A stretch of DNA of 64,000 nucleotides from positions 83,987,700 to 84,051,699 of the forward strand of contig NC_037673.1 of assembly GCF_003255815.1 (NCBI RefSeq), given 5' to 3'. The position numbers and the translations under genes were made by a program. How positions within the stretch are numbered: position 1 is the first letter of the stretch; every line of letters begins with the position of its first letter. Shown piece after piece: positions 34,500 through 45,669 of the stretch. The DNA is from Theropithecus gelada. Its lineage: Eukaryota > Chordata > Mammalia > Primates > Cercopithecidae. Under the pieces are notes generated by a model. It saw only the letters and a list, made by a program, of their open reading frames with translations, had not been told where the DNA came from and did no database searches.

Positions 34500-35804
34500 T
34501 AAAAGATTTTCTTTGGAAGTCAGTAGCTGTTAGAAACACTTTATATAGAGTGCAATCTCTCTCCAAATGACTACGCATGGTGTACAGAATAGCAAATGAA
34601 ACTTGTGTGTCTCCAAATTCCCAAATAAATCATTCTAATTGTCTAAGCACATTAAATCATGTAGGCTACTTGGGAAATCCAAATCACAATTCTTTTTATT
34701 TTGTGAGTATAATACAGAGACTTTTCTATCAAAATTAAAAATGAGAACATATCACTATGCCAAATAATGTGGGTACCTTCTCAAACTCTTTTAGTCAAAG
34801 TGCAATCAGGAAAGAAAATGTATGGTTTTCCCTTTATCAGTCTTAAATTTATTGGTTTAAGAGGTCCACGTATTTGTCACCTGTTTGATTTAGTGAGCAG
34901 TCTATGCTCAACCACTCTGTACATATCCTTTGCTATTTCATGAGCTTCAGCTACATCATCTCAACCTTTGCCTCTCTAGTCTGAGGAGACACACTAATTT
35001 AGTCTTTCTTCATTTCTTTGTTCTTTTTTTTTTTTAAATTATAAAAAGTAGCCTGAATTGGACATTTGATGGTTTTTAGGTTCTCGTGTTGGATATATTT
35101 TCTTAGTAGATTCTAACTAATGTTGGGAGTACGAAGAAATCTAGATTGAACTGAGTCCCTTCTTTTAAGCTACAAATCAATCAGAGCAAGTGCAATGGTC
35201 CTGACTCTCATTTCCTTAACTCCTCTCCGAAACCTTTTTTTAAAGGCCATCTTACCTCTGTGCTTACCATAGGACCACTGGGCTTCATGCAAATACCAGA
35301 AACAGTCCTATGGACACTAAGGTTTTCAGGACTACTTGGTGATTTTAAATTGCAGTCTGTGAACTTTCTCTTGTCCAGATATGCAACTTCCAGGGGTCAT
35401 TTTTGAATGAGTATCTCAGTGCTTCAGATGTCTCCTACCTCCTTAGATATATTTAGCACAGGATGAATCAGGCAGGTTGTCATAGCACAATGACCATTAC
35501 ACTTGGAAGTCATCTTGACTCTCTCACCAGCCATCTTAATGACTAGGAAATTAGAGCTTTGGGATTCATTTTCTTCTACTGACAAGCAGAGAATTAGGAA
35601 ATGGTTTTCAAATTCTTCCAGAGAGTCTTTGGGGTTTCTTTGGTGTCCTTTCCCATGCCATTAGGAGATGGGAAGCAGGATGAGTGATTGAGTGGATGGA
35701 GGTTTGGGCACCATGCCTCCCTACCAATCGCCATGGCATCTCTGTTTTCCTCTGTTTTATGTATTAGACTTCCCCCCAAGACTGTTGAAATCAAGAATTT
35801 CCAG
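34500..35804. other. unique DNA
   Basis: No gene or interspersed repeat recognised. T-run at about 35027-35036. Confidence 0.5.
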
Positions 35805-35853
35805 GAGGGAAAGAAAAGGAAAAGAAAGGAATGGAAAGGAGTAAAGAAGAGAA

Positions 35854-35884
<31 letters not shown>

Positions 35885-35888
35885 ACAA

Positions 35889-35953
<65 letters not shown>

Positions 35954-36103
35954 GGAGGGAGGGAGGGAGGGAGGGGGGAGGGAGGAAGGGAAGGAGGGAG
36001 GGAGGAAGGGTAGGAGGGAGGGAGAGACAGAGAGAAAAAAAGAAAGGAAGAAAGAAAGGAAAAGAAAGAAAGAAAAAGAAAGAAAAGAAAAAAGAAAGAA
36101 GGA

Positions 36104-36150
<47 letters not shown>
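35805..36150 (+). repeat. long polypurine microsatellite (GA, GAAA, GGGA)
   Basis: About 345 bases almost purely A/G on the plus strand: (GA)n at 35861-35884, (GAAA)n at 35888-35944, GGGA/GGAA units at 35951-36025, and further (GAAA)n to 36150. The open frames of 175 codons (plus, Lys/Glu/Arg-rich) and 163 codons (minus, Ser/Phe/Leu-rich) are stop-free only because the repeat has no stop codons on either strand. Confidence 0.97.
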
Positions 36151-36157
36151 GCAGAAA

Positions 36158-36483
36158 GGCTCTGGGTGTGTTGGCTCACACTCATACTACCGACTCTTTG
36201 GGGAGGCAGAGGTAGGAGGATCACTTGAGGGCAGGAATTCAAGACCAACCTGGGTAATATAGGCAGACCCCAACTCTACAAAAAAAGAAAAAAAAATTAG
36301 CAAGTTTTGGTGAGGGGTGCCTGTAGTCCTAGCTATTCAGGAGGCTGAAGCAGGAGGATCTCTTGGGCCCAGGAATTTAAGGTTACAGTGAACTATGATC
36401 TCACCCCTGCAATCCAGCCTGGGCAACAGAGCGAGACCCTGTCTCTTAAAAAAAAAAAAAAAAAAAAGGAAGGAAGGAAGGAG
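36158..36483 (+). mobile_element. Alu SINE (AluJ-like) with A-tail
   Basis: Plus-strand dimer: 'ggctctgggtgtgttggctc', 'gaggatcacttgagggcagg', a mid A-rich linker, 'gcctgtagtcctagctattc', 'gcaatccagcctgggcaaca', 'gcgagaccctgtctct', then a 19-A tail and GGAA units. Heavily substituted, hence an old copy. It abuts the polypurine microsatellite on its 5' side. Confidence 0.95.
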
Positions 36484-36671
36484 GACCAAAGGACTATATA
36501 GTATCTGGTAGCCTTGGGATGTGTAAACCTCTATCATTATAGACTTTATAAAACAATAGTAGCTTAAATTTGTATTATATGCAAACCATTTATATTGTGT
36601 AAAATTTATATTCATTTCCCATATAATTCACAAAAAATTTATAATTCTAATTTTTCCTATCCTGTCTTGAT

Positions 36672-36842
36672 GATTTGCCATATGCCAGAAACTTTGCTAA
36701 GGGATTTACTCACATATCACTTTTCATTTAATCTTTACAGTAACCCTTTGGGGTAAGTATCATTATGCCCATTTTATGAGTAAGCAAACTATGACTTAAC
36801 TATGGTTAAGCAATGTGCCCAAGGTTTCAAAACCAGTGTTTT
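36672..36842 (-). mobile_element. MIR SINE
   Basis: Reverse-complement MIR: 'catatgccagaaactttgct', 'tcatttaatctttacagtaa', 'attatgcccattttatgagt', 'taagcaatgtgcccaaggtt'. Confidence 0.85.
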
Positions 36843-36844
36843 AG

Positions 36845-37187
36845 ATCATTCAGTCTGCTACAACAAAATACCACAAACTGGGTAGCTAATAAACAATATT
36901 TACTTCTCATAGTTCTGGAGGCTAGAAAGTTCAAGATCAAGGCACTGGCAGAGTTGATGTCTGCTTTCTCATTCTTCTCACTGTGTCCTCACAAGGTATA
37001 AGGAACAAGGCACCTCTCTTGAGCCTATTTTATAAGGGCTCACCCTCATGATCTAATCATCCCACAAAGACCCCACCTTCGAATATCACCACATTGGTGA
37101 TTAGGTTTCATCATTATAAATTTCATCATATAAATTAGGTTCATCATATAAATTCATATAAATACAAATATTCAGACCATAGCACCT
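36845..37187 (-). mobile_element. MLT1-type (ERVL-MaLR) solo LTR
   Basis: Reverse-complement LTR: 'tcagtctgctacaacaaaat', 'accacaaactgggtagctaa', 'catagttctggaggctagaa', 'tcactgtgtcctcacaaggt', 'tcatgatctaatcatcccac', 'cacattggtgattaggtttc', ending in 'cagaccatagca'. A local expansion of ATCATATAAATT units near 37120-37165 interrupts the end. Confidence 0.85.
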
Positions 37188-37474
37188 GCTAAGTGACTTC
37201 ACTAAAGTTCAGGCACAATTCCATCAGGTTCCACAGATTAAGTTCCTAAGCCTTAATGCCTCTAAAATATTTCTCTGAACAGAAGCCATTCACATGGACA
37301 AATAAATACAACTCACAAATACAACTCCAATAGTCACATTACAAAAGAACAAAAATTTTATTTCAGGAATTATAATTTAAAAATAAATAAGGAAAAAAGA
37401 ACTATACAATTGAAATTTCACTTTGCAGGAATTCAGTTTATTATAACAAACTAGGGTTTTTCACATGTACATTG

Positions 37475-37831
37475 TGTCTTAGTCTATTCTGGCTGCTATA
37501 AAAAATACCATAGACTGGGTGGCTTATAGATAACGTAAATTTATTTTTCATAGTTCTAGGGGCTGAGAAGTCCAAGATCAGGGTGCCAGCAGATTCAGTG
37601 TCTGAGGGCCCAATACCTTGTAGGCAGCTATCTTCTCATGTAACCTTACATGTTGGAGGGGGCGAGAGATCTCTCTGGAATGTCTTTTATAAGGGCACTA
37701 ATTCTGTTTATGAGGGCTCTGTCCTCATGACCTCATCACTTCCCAAAGGCCCTACCTCTTAATGCTATCACTTGGGGGTTAGGATTTCAATTTATGGATC
37801 TGGAGGAAACATAAACAATCAGTCCATTGCA
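37475..37831 (-). mobile_element. MLT1-type (ERVL-MaLR) solo LTR
   Basis: Reverse-complement LTR from 'tgtcttagtctattctggct' through 'accatagactgggtggctta', 'atcagggtgccagcagattc', 'tataagggcactaattctgt', 'catgacctcatcacttccca', to 'cagtccattgca'. Nearly full length and less diverged than the neighbouring copy. The two are in the same orientation, 287 bases apart. Confidence 0.88.
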
Positions 37832-40800
37832 AATGGTAGATAAATTACCTTGCAGAGAAACAACAAATTGAACTATCTACCTTGTGTAGGTGAAATCATA
37901 ATTGTTTTTTTTATTCTTTCCCCTAAATCACTGTTTCAGGACATATGACGGATTAAAAGAAGTAGTTAACCACAATTCTATAATTGTTTTGTATACATAG
38001 TTCAGAGAGCTATAATTGCATAAAAGATAAAGGCTATAAAGTTCCCTAGTAAAACTCACTCTGTGTATAATTTTGGCGTGGATATATTTTGTATGTGCAA
38101 TTACTCATGGATACAGAGTAAACACTTGTAATTTCACCAACGATTGAGCAATTCTAGGTCATCCTCATGTGCTTCAAAATGATTACTCTGACTTCAAGTG
38201 ACCAGTTGGAATGAAAGCTAATTGACTGCTGCTTATTTAATCTTCTTCATACCTCCCTGCTCTCTGACCCTTCATTCACATAAATATTACTGGTCCCCCT
38301 AACTCCAAGGATATTCCCAGACTATTCTCCAGAGTGCAGCATCATTTTCCCATCTACATCTACCTACCTTTTCTGTACTCCACCTTCTACAAACCTCCTC
38401 AGATACATCAATTTCCGTAAATATTTAGTGATTTTACAAATACATTCATCTCTTCTTCTGGCAACCAAATTGTACAATATAACCCATTATGAAATACAAA
38501 TATAGCTTTTAAATATATTCATTTATTTATAATATAATTTATATTGTATTCGTGTTAACATTTTATATCGTTAACTTCTTGATGTGGCCAACTGATTGAT
38601 TGTTCTTCAAACACATCTCCTCTCCTTTCTAGCATAACAATTTGAGGAAAACCACAATAATCTATTTCATGACGAAGTCCTCAGATTTAGTAATTAACTG
38701 ATATAAGTTTGTTACAAAAATGGACAATCCAAAGAAGTTATTATAATACACTATCCTAGAAAAGAGTAAAAATATGGATTAGAGCATTGTGTACTTTATT
38801 ACCCATGATCTTATTAAAAATAAATAAAAATAACTGCTAAGGTAACACTTGTATTTTTATGTCTCGTTGATGCATCACAAAATCTATTCTATTTTCCACA
38901 AGGAACCAACAAGTTTCTCTTGAAAAGATGTAACACATTTTCTGTCGGGTAGGAAAAATCCGAAGTATGATTTTAAATTTTGTTACAGCTTTGGTGCAAC
39001 TAGTAGTCAAAACAATTATTTTTAATTATCTGAAATAATTATTTTCTAATCAGATACTAATGTGAGAGGAATTAAGTGTTTTTGTCTTTCCATTTTCCTC
39101 TCTCCATCATAAACTCAACTGCCAGCAAATGCATAAACACGTATTTCACTTCCCAGGCCTCCCTGTGGCTCACGAAACTGCTAAAATCACAACCTCTTTT
39201 TCAAAGTATTCATTTTCAAAGAACTCTCCTATAACTATTTGTCCTTTTTCCTCCTAACTCTCAATAAGAATACAAATAATTACAGGAGAAAACTCCAAAA
39301 TTTTCTATCATGCTATTGAATGTCCTGTTGACTTCTCTTGCTCATAGGAGACATTCTTTACCTTCATCAATTAAAAGCCTTGCAGCTCCCATCTTGAAAA
39401 TTACATGAAACTGAAATATCTTAATCAATAGCAACAAGCAGAGGTTTACTGAAATATTTGGCCGTTCCAGACCACCCTGCAGATAACATCAGTACCTCAA
39501 TAGTTCTACACTAAAAGTAATCTGATTTTTAGAATGTCATTCTCCATTTTGTAAGAAACTGATGTAACCCTGAGGACCCACTCCTGATGTTTTTCTTGCA
39601 TAAACTGTGTAATGGTTTCCATAGTTGGAAAACCATGAAAAACAAAAAAGAGAGACTATATCCTCCTGTGTGAGCTTATGACAAGACAGATTCTCTAAAT
39701 TTAATCTTATAGCTATGTCTGTTTCAGGAGCACCCAAAATACAAAAGAAAGAGAGCCCTGTAGTAGAAAAACCTACACTCCAGGAGTATACATTTGTGGT
39801 TTGCCTCCACAACATCAATTTCCATTTCCTCCTACATTCGATTACTTGGAGACTCTGTCCTCCCCTACTCTGGTCCCATAGCCCAGGCTCAGTCAAGTAT
39901 TTCCCTGACCACAATGTTGATTCTATAATGGGTATCTGAATTAAGCCAAGTCCTGGCAGAGCAATGGCTGCAAGTTTTGAAAGAAAATAGTGTAGAGGTT
40001 ACCTGTGAATAGAACTAAAAGAGGAGAACGTAGAGATTAAAGCCTTGCAAGGAGATATCATTTAAAAAAAAAAAAAGAATCATTTTTTAGCTCTATATCC
40101 AGTTATATCTGCAGTCAGAATACCTCTGGAATTTTCAGTTACCTGACTCAAGCTTAAAGCAGATTTTTCCTCCTACCACATGCTACATAAAGGATTCTAG
40201 CTGACTCCCTACCATAGTATCTGTTTACTTTCTTAAGTTTTTAAATGAAATCACAGGAAAAATTAAAACAGTCTCCCACTATCCAATGCATACACGCAGA
40301 ACAACAACAATAGTCCATTTAGTACATTTTCCATGACAGCTACAGTGGTTTCTGCCACTCCTTCATGCTGTCTATTTTGTGGTTGGTGGTTTCCCACAGA
40401 CTAGTGGTCCTTCCTACCAGACCATGCTGGGGAGAGGACAAGCAGAATATTCTTATAGCATTACTCATTCAACTGGATAATTAATGTGGTTTGAAATGTG
40501 GTGTTACTGACCTCACATGTGCTCAAAAACAAGAGCGATGGTAATTTTACTTTCAAACCACTATTCTTGGACATGAGATTTAAAACATAATTTAAAACAA
40601 AAACAAAAAACATGTGGCATAAACACAAGAAATATCATTCAGTTTGTACATAAAAATGTGATTAAAGAAAATAAATGTAATATGATAGTCATAGGAAAAA
40701 ATGCAAAAGTTGTCATTTTATTTCAACATTTTGACTAAAAGTTTTCTCTTTGAAACAGAAAATTGGTTTTATGTTCCCCTACTTATCAAAGCCATTTAAA

Positions 40801-41584
40801 GAGATGAGGTTAGAGGGCCTAATCACAAGTTGTTGACAGCCTGTGTTCATGCTGATACCCAATCTGACAGGTACACTATTTGTTTGTTTTAATTTAAAGA
40901 TAATTTACTATCCATAAAAGGTAGGAGATTAATGGCCCTAGAAATTGAAATCAGTTCTCTATTTACCAACTAAAGAGAGTCTAATCTAGGAAAGCCTGTA
41001 TTTTCATACCAATTTGTCTCATAGGTGAGAATGCATTTTGTACATTATAACAATTCAATCCTTGGCTTTTCTCTTGAGATTGCCCACAAGGGTGCTAATT
41101 GCACTGGTGACTCTTGTTACACTCACATTAAGAATTACTCTGAGTTTTCAAGATCATTTTGCATAATCTAACAGCTAGCAGATACAATGACTGTTTGTCA
41201 CTTCCAATACTCCCATTTTGAACCAGAAGACTCTATTACCCATTAGCAATTCCACAACCACTGAAGGCCCATTTTTTATGTCATTCAATACAAAACTATA
41301 ATTGTTTTACATTTACCTCTAAAGAAGCATTTAATCTACTCATACATTGGTGCCTTAAATTTAGTCTTTCAGTATAAGTCAATATTTACATATATAGTGT
41401 TGAGTAATTTAGAAAATTCTCCAAATTGGGTTGATACTCTTATTGTAGACAGACTTCAAATTCAAGGGCTTATAATGATTTTACTTAGCTAAAACTTTTC
41501 AGCAGTTTTACACATATGACCTCCACATACAACCACCATTGTGATGTCGTCAGTGTTTGAATTTAAAGCAGAATTATAAAAGAA
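37832..41584. other. mostly unique AT-rich DNA
   Basis: No gene, RNA gene or clear transposon. A 125-codon minus-strand frame (39537-39914) and a 74-codon plus frame overlap each other; the encoded sequences show no motif I recognise, and there is no splice or promoter context. I leave them uncalled. Confidence 0.45.
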
Positions 41585-42440
41585 GGCAAACACCTCAATG
41601 AGAAAAAAGTGCAAAGAACCTGAACAGGCAATTCACAAAAGAAGAAACGCAAGGGTTCAGTAAGCATGTGAACAAGTAATTAATGACACTAGCAATAATA
41701 AAATACTGGATAAAATAACAGTAACACCATTTCTTCACCAATCATATTATCTATCAATGATTGAAAAGAACCAGGATACCTAGTATTAACACTGAGAATG
41801 CAGGTAGAAGTGTAAAGTATCACAACAACTCTGTAGGAGAATTTGCCAGTCTTTATTTAAATATTTTTCACTTTTAGAAATGTATCCAAAAGAAACAGTT
41901 GAAACTGGTACAAACATATCTAAACAAAAATGTTCATAATTAAGTTAAGCCATATACAGAAATATGCATTGTTCTTGTTTTTGTTCCCCCTCCCCTTCAT
42001 ATCTTCAGCACCAAATACACTGTTTGGCATAGAAGTTCAATATGTGCTTAATTAATTATCTATATTGTCAAAAAATTATACTCCCACTAAATATCTAAAA
42101 TTAAGATATTGAACAAAATAAGTTATGTTATAGCTTTATAATAGAATACGATGGATCTTTAGGAAATAACAATGTTAGTCAATATTTGTTAACTTGGAAT
42201 GACATTTAAAATAAGCTAAGTATTAAGTTACAAAATGGTATCATTCTAATTTTGTAAAAATAAATTGTAAAATATTTTCAGAACATAGTCTACACTGTAG
42301 CTTTGGGAGTGTGTGCACGATGAAATTTAACTCTTTTTAAAATTATTTGTATTTGCAAAACTTTATGAAAAGGTTGATATTAATGATATAATTTGAAGAA
42401 AATGAACACATTTTTATAAAATCATGGAGTAAAGAAGGGT
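41585..42440 (+). mobile_element. old L1 (L1M, L1ME-like) 3' portion
   Basis: Plus-strand ORF2-end and 3'-UTR-like sequence: 'agtgcaaagaacctgaacag', 'gcaattcacaaaagaagaaa', 'tgtatccaaaagaaacagtt', 'aaatgttcataattaagtta', 'agttacaaaatggtatcatt', 'ctaattttgtaaaaataaat'. Very diverged, with no open reading frame. Interrupted near 41985-42060. Confidence 0.65.
41985..42060 (+). repeat. MIR/L2 3'-end fragment within the old L1
   Basis: 'ttcatatcttcagcaccaaa', 'tacactgtttggcatagaag' and 'ttcaatatgtgcttaatt' correspond to the L2/MIR terminal phrase 'cagcacctggcacagt...tagtaggtgctcaataaat'. Confidence 0.6.
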
Positions 42441-42929
42441 TTTCTAAGAATAACAACAAAAGCAGAAGCCACAAAGAAAAAGATTGAAGTTATCCAAATG
42501 TTAGATTTTTGTCTATTTTATACCATTATTTACAAATTTAGCCTTGAGTCTATGTTGAAAAAGGAGAGTCGGTCTTTTAGAGATCTGTATTCAAATACTG
42601 ACTAATTAAATGTTACGCTGTGTGGGATGTTCTTCAGCATAATCAGGAGTTGGGAAGAGGTAAAATAGGAGAACTAATTGGAGGAAGGTAAAACAGATTA
42701 GGCATGAGTTGATGATTATTGAAGCAGGATGATGAATAAATGGAGTTTATGTGTGTTATTGCTACTTTTGTATGTGTTTTAAAGTTTACTTAACATAAAA
42801 ATCTTAATTCCATACACAAAAGTGATACAGAAATTATGAACTGGGAAAAAGTTGCAAATAAATAATTAAAAAAATTTAATAGGTTCTTAGCATAAAATGA
42901 AATCATAAATCAATTAAAAAGTTTAAACT
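42441..42929. other. unassigned AT-rich DNA
   Basis: Nothing recognised; may be diverged L1. Confidence 0.4.
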
Positions 42930-43392
42930 GGCAAAGAACATAGACAACTCACAAAAAAGAAGAAATGAAAATGGCAATAAGCATATGAAAATATATGATT
43001 ATGTGATTATATATATCTAAGTGTATCTCAAAATCAAAAAATTTCACTTAAAATGGGATGAAAATTTTCATTTATCATTGTTTTAAAATGACAAAAATCT
43101 ATTACTGACTTGAGTAAAGTAGCAGTCTGAAGTACTGTTGACAAGAGTATAGCTTGTCAGAATTTCTGGTAATATGTACTAAAAATATTTAAAATTTTTA
43201 CCTATCCTTAGACCCAACAATTTTAGTCTAGGAATGAAAACTAAAAAAATAAAAAAATCATGGGTGTGCACAAAAATTTTTCCTGAGAAATATATGTAGG
43301 AAAGTAATTTTTATGATAATAGAAGAGATGTAAACAACCTAATTGTTTAAAAATAGGGGCATTAAGTCACAGAGCTGCGTTGATAACGGAAT
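42930..43392 (+). mobile_element. old L1 (L1ME-like), 5' piece of a split copy
   Basis: ORF2-end-like phrases: 'aaatgaaaatggcaataagc', 'atatgaaaatatatgatt', 'ccttagacccaacaatttta', 'gtctaggaatgaaaac', 'gggtgtgcacaaaaattttt', 'agatgtaaacaacctaattg'. It continues at 43690 after an L2-like insertion. No coding capacity remains. Confidence 0.65.
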
Positions 43393-43394
43393 TT

Positions 43395-43688
43395 TCTTCT
43401 TCTTTTTATTCATTCATGTATTAATTTTTTTCAGAAATGTTTACTGAGCTCCTACTAAGTTTCAGGCATTGAGAATAACACAATGAATAAAGACCCTTTC
43501 TCTGCTTCAAGGAGGTACTAATGGAAACAAAAAATAAGTAGCAAAAGGGATAGGAGAAAGCTGAGGGTGGGGAGTGGCAGTCACTCTGTGCAGTCATCAA
43601 GGAAAATCTTTCTAAGGCACCCAAAAGGCTGAGACCTGACAAGTAAGAAGAAACCCGTGATGCAATGACCTGGGGAACGAAGATTCCA
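43395..43688 (-). mobile_element. L2 LINE fragment inside the old L1
   Basis: Reverse-complement L2: 'aaatgtttactgagctccta', 'ctaagtttcaggcattgaga', 'ttctctgcttcaaggaggta', 'ctaaggcacccaaaaggctg', 'agacctgacaagtaag', 'gacctggggaacgaagattc', matching the L2 phrases '...gagctgagacctgaatgaag' and 'gggaagagcgttccaggca'. Confidence 0.7.
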
Positions 43689-43985
43689 GGTCACTACAAT
43701 AATTTTGTGAAGAACATTGTAAACATGGTAAAACGTTTGTGGTAAATTAAGTGGAGAATAAGTAAATTTCAAAATCATATGTAATACAGTAATAATATCA
43801 ATAAAATACATACATTACACATATAATAGGAAGGATATATACCAAAATTTTAAGTCTATTTTTCGTGGTGAAAATGTGAGTGATTTTTTTTCTTTTTACT
43901 TATCATTGATGCGTAAGTTTCCTAAGGTAAATATATATTACTTTGTAATAAGAAAAAAAACATTTTTAAAAGATTAATTAAGAGT
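43689..43985 (+). mobile_element. old L1 (L1ME-like) 3' end
   Basis: 'tttgtgaagaacattgtaaa', 'catggtaaaacgtttgtggt', 'aaattaagtggagaataag', 'aaggatatataccaaaattt', 'ttttttctttttacttatca', 'ataagaaaaaaaac': the usual L1ME 3'-UTR order, ending in an A-rich tail. Together with 42930-43392 this forms one copy. Confidence 0.68.
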
Positions 43986-44370
43986 TCTGCACTTATAAAA
44001 TTATGGTTTTCAAACTTAGGTTTTCTGGAATTGAAGATGTGTGGGTATTGATGCCATAGAATACGTTGCAGAATTTTCCTTAATATTGAATACACTGGAA
44101 TATTTGGGGCTATGGGGAGGAATTAAATAAGTAGCAAGTAAGTAACTAAACTATCAATTTTATATTAAGGTAATAAGAAACATATTATGAAATTTAAAGC
44201 AACATTTGCATACATGTCCAAGGAAAAAAAAAAGAGAAAACTTAAAGAAAAAAATGTCTCTTACAGTTACTTTGGGCTAGATTTCTAGAAACTCAGGAGT
44301 ATTTATTTACTATTGTCTTCTAGAGTGATTATCTTGAGAAACAACAGAGATCCAGATAACTGGTCATGTA
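43986..44370. other. unassigned AT-rich DNA
   Basis: Nothing recognised. Confidence 0.45.
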
Positions 44371-44385
44371 AATTGCTAAGGAGCT

Positions 44386-44675
44386 GGCAAGGTGAGGTGG
44401 CTCATACCTGTAACCCCAGCACTTTGGGAGGTCGAGGCAGGTGGATCACCTGAGGTCAGCAGTTCGAAACTAGCCTGGCCAACATGGTGAAATCCCATCT
44501 CTACTAAAGAAAAAATACAAAAATTAGCCAGGCATAGTGTTGGGCACCTGTACTCCCAGCTACTTGGGAGGCTGAGGCAGGGAGCCGAGATTGCTCCACT
44601 GCACTTTAACCTGGGCGACAGAGCAAGACTCCATCTCAAAAAAATAAAAAATAAAATAAAATAAAAAATTAAAAG
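44386..44675 (+). mobile_element. Alu SINE with internal deletion
   Basis: Plus-strand Alu: 'ggcaaggtgaggtggctcat', 'ggtggatcacctgaggtcag', 'ccaacatggtgaaatcccat', 'ctacttgggaggctgaggca', then directly 'gggagccgagattgctccac'. About 35 bases of the right monomer between GAGGCAGG and GAGCCGAG are missing. The tail is AAAT-rich. A perfect 15-base target-site duplication, aattgctaaggagct, flanks it (44371-44385 and 44676-44690). Confidence 0.96.
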
Positions 44676-44734
44676 AATTGCTAAGGAGCTCACACTAAGA
44701 TTGGCAGACCTGCTTTATTTAGATGACATCTTCT

Positions 44735-44875
44735 GGGATACTGAAGACACTTATTTATTGCACACATACTATATTGCCAAGGCATCTTGCTAAGTAGTGT
44801 GGACATCAGTAGACAATATAGACAGGGCTTCTATATTATAAAACTTATGTTCTAGTTTTTATTAACTTGTTAGTG
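44735..44875 (-). repeat. L2 3'-end fragment
   Basis: 'cacttatttattgcacacat', 'actatattgccaaggcatct', 'agacagggcttctatattat' and 'aaaacttatgttctag' follow the L2 reverse-complement 3' region. Confidence 0.6.
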
Positions 44876-44887
44876 AGTAATTTTCTT

Positions 44888-45201
44888 TTTCTTTTTTTTT
44901 TTTTTTTTTTTTTTTTTGAGACAAGGTCTTGCTCTGTCGCCCAGTCTGGAGTGCAGTGACAAGATCTCGACTCACTGCAACCTCCACCTTCTGGGTTCAA
45001 GCGATTCTCCTGCCTCAGCCTCCCCAGTAGCTGGGATTACAGGTGCACACCACCACGCCCAGCTAATTTCTGCATTTTTTAGTAGAGTCAGTGTTTTACC
45101 ATGTTGGCCAGGCTGGTCTTGAACTCCTGACCTCAAGTGATCTGCCCATCTTGGCCTCCCAAAGTGCTGCGGTTACAGGTGTGAGCCACTGTGACTGACC
45201 C
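44888..45201 (-). mobile_element. Alu SINE, full length
   Basis: Reverse-complement Alu with a 20+ T tract, 'gagacaaggtcttgctctgt', 'ctggagtgcagtgacaagat', 'gcctcagcctccccagtagc', 'ggccaggctggtcttgaact', 'ccaaagtgctgcggttacag', 'gtgtgagccactgtgactga'. A 12-base perfect target-site duplication, agtaattttctt, flanks it (44876-44887 and 45202-45213). The 68-codon frame at 44916 is Alu-derived. Confidence 0.97.
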
Positions 45202-45213
45202 AGTAATTTTCTT

Positions 45214-45350
45214 AATATTTATTCAATAAATATTTATGGAGAGCTTACTATGTCAGACAATGTTCTAGGTAGTGAGAATATAATAGTGAAAAAACACTAC
45301 TATGTTTACCAAAATTTGGACAAGTTCCAAATAAGGAAAAAAGAAAAGAC
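45214..45350 (-). repeat. L2 3'-end fragment
   Basis: 'tattcaataaatatttatgg', 'agagcttactatgtcagaca' and 'atgttctaggtagtgagaat' are the L2 reverse-complement terminal phrases. Possibly the same element as 44735-44875, split by the Alu insertion. Confidence 0.65.
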
Positions 45351-45355
45351 AACTA

Positions 45356-45669
45356 GGCCAGGCATGGTGGCTCACACCTGTAATTCCAGTACTTTGGAAA
45401 GCCGAGGCAGTAGGATTGCTTGAGCCTAGAGGTTGGAGATCTGCCTGGGTAACATAATGAGACCCCATCTCTACAAAAATAAAAATTAAAACAAATTGGC
45501 TGAGTGTGGTGGTGCGTGCCTGCAGTCTCACCTACTCAGGAGGCTGAAAGGTGGGAAGATTGCTTTAGCATAGAAGGTCAAGGCTGCAGTGAGCCGTGTT
45601 TGCATCACTGCATTCCAGCCTGGGTAACAGAGTGAGACCCTGTCTCAAAAAAAGACAAAATAAAATAAC
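45356..45669 (+). mobile_element. Alu SINE (AluJ-like)
   Basis: Plus strand: 'ggccaggcatggtggctcac', 'tactttggaaagccgaggca', 'gcctgggtaacataatgaga', 'tggtggtgcgtgcctgcagt', 'gcattccagcctgggtaaca', 'gagtgagaccctgtctca'. Substituted throughout and so old. The 88-codon minus frame at 45265-45531 is Alu-derived. Confidence 0.96.

Noticed and set aside
35688..36248. Open frames of 175 (plus) and 163 (minus) codons
   Set aside because: Both are translations of the GA/GAAA/GGGA microsatellite, giving Lys/Glu/Arg or Ser/Phe/Leu monotony. There is no start context, splice site or homology.
39537..39939. Overlapping 125-codon minus and 74-codon plus frames as a possible small gene
   Set aside because: No motif, signal peptide or domain recognised; they overlap on opposite strands, and frames of this length are expected by chance in 64 kb.
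44376..45531. Frames with a repeated 'SPRLECSG...SWDYR'-like peptide character as possible proteins
   Set aside because: They are translations of Alu consensus sequence on either strand.
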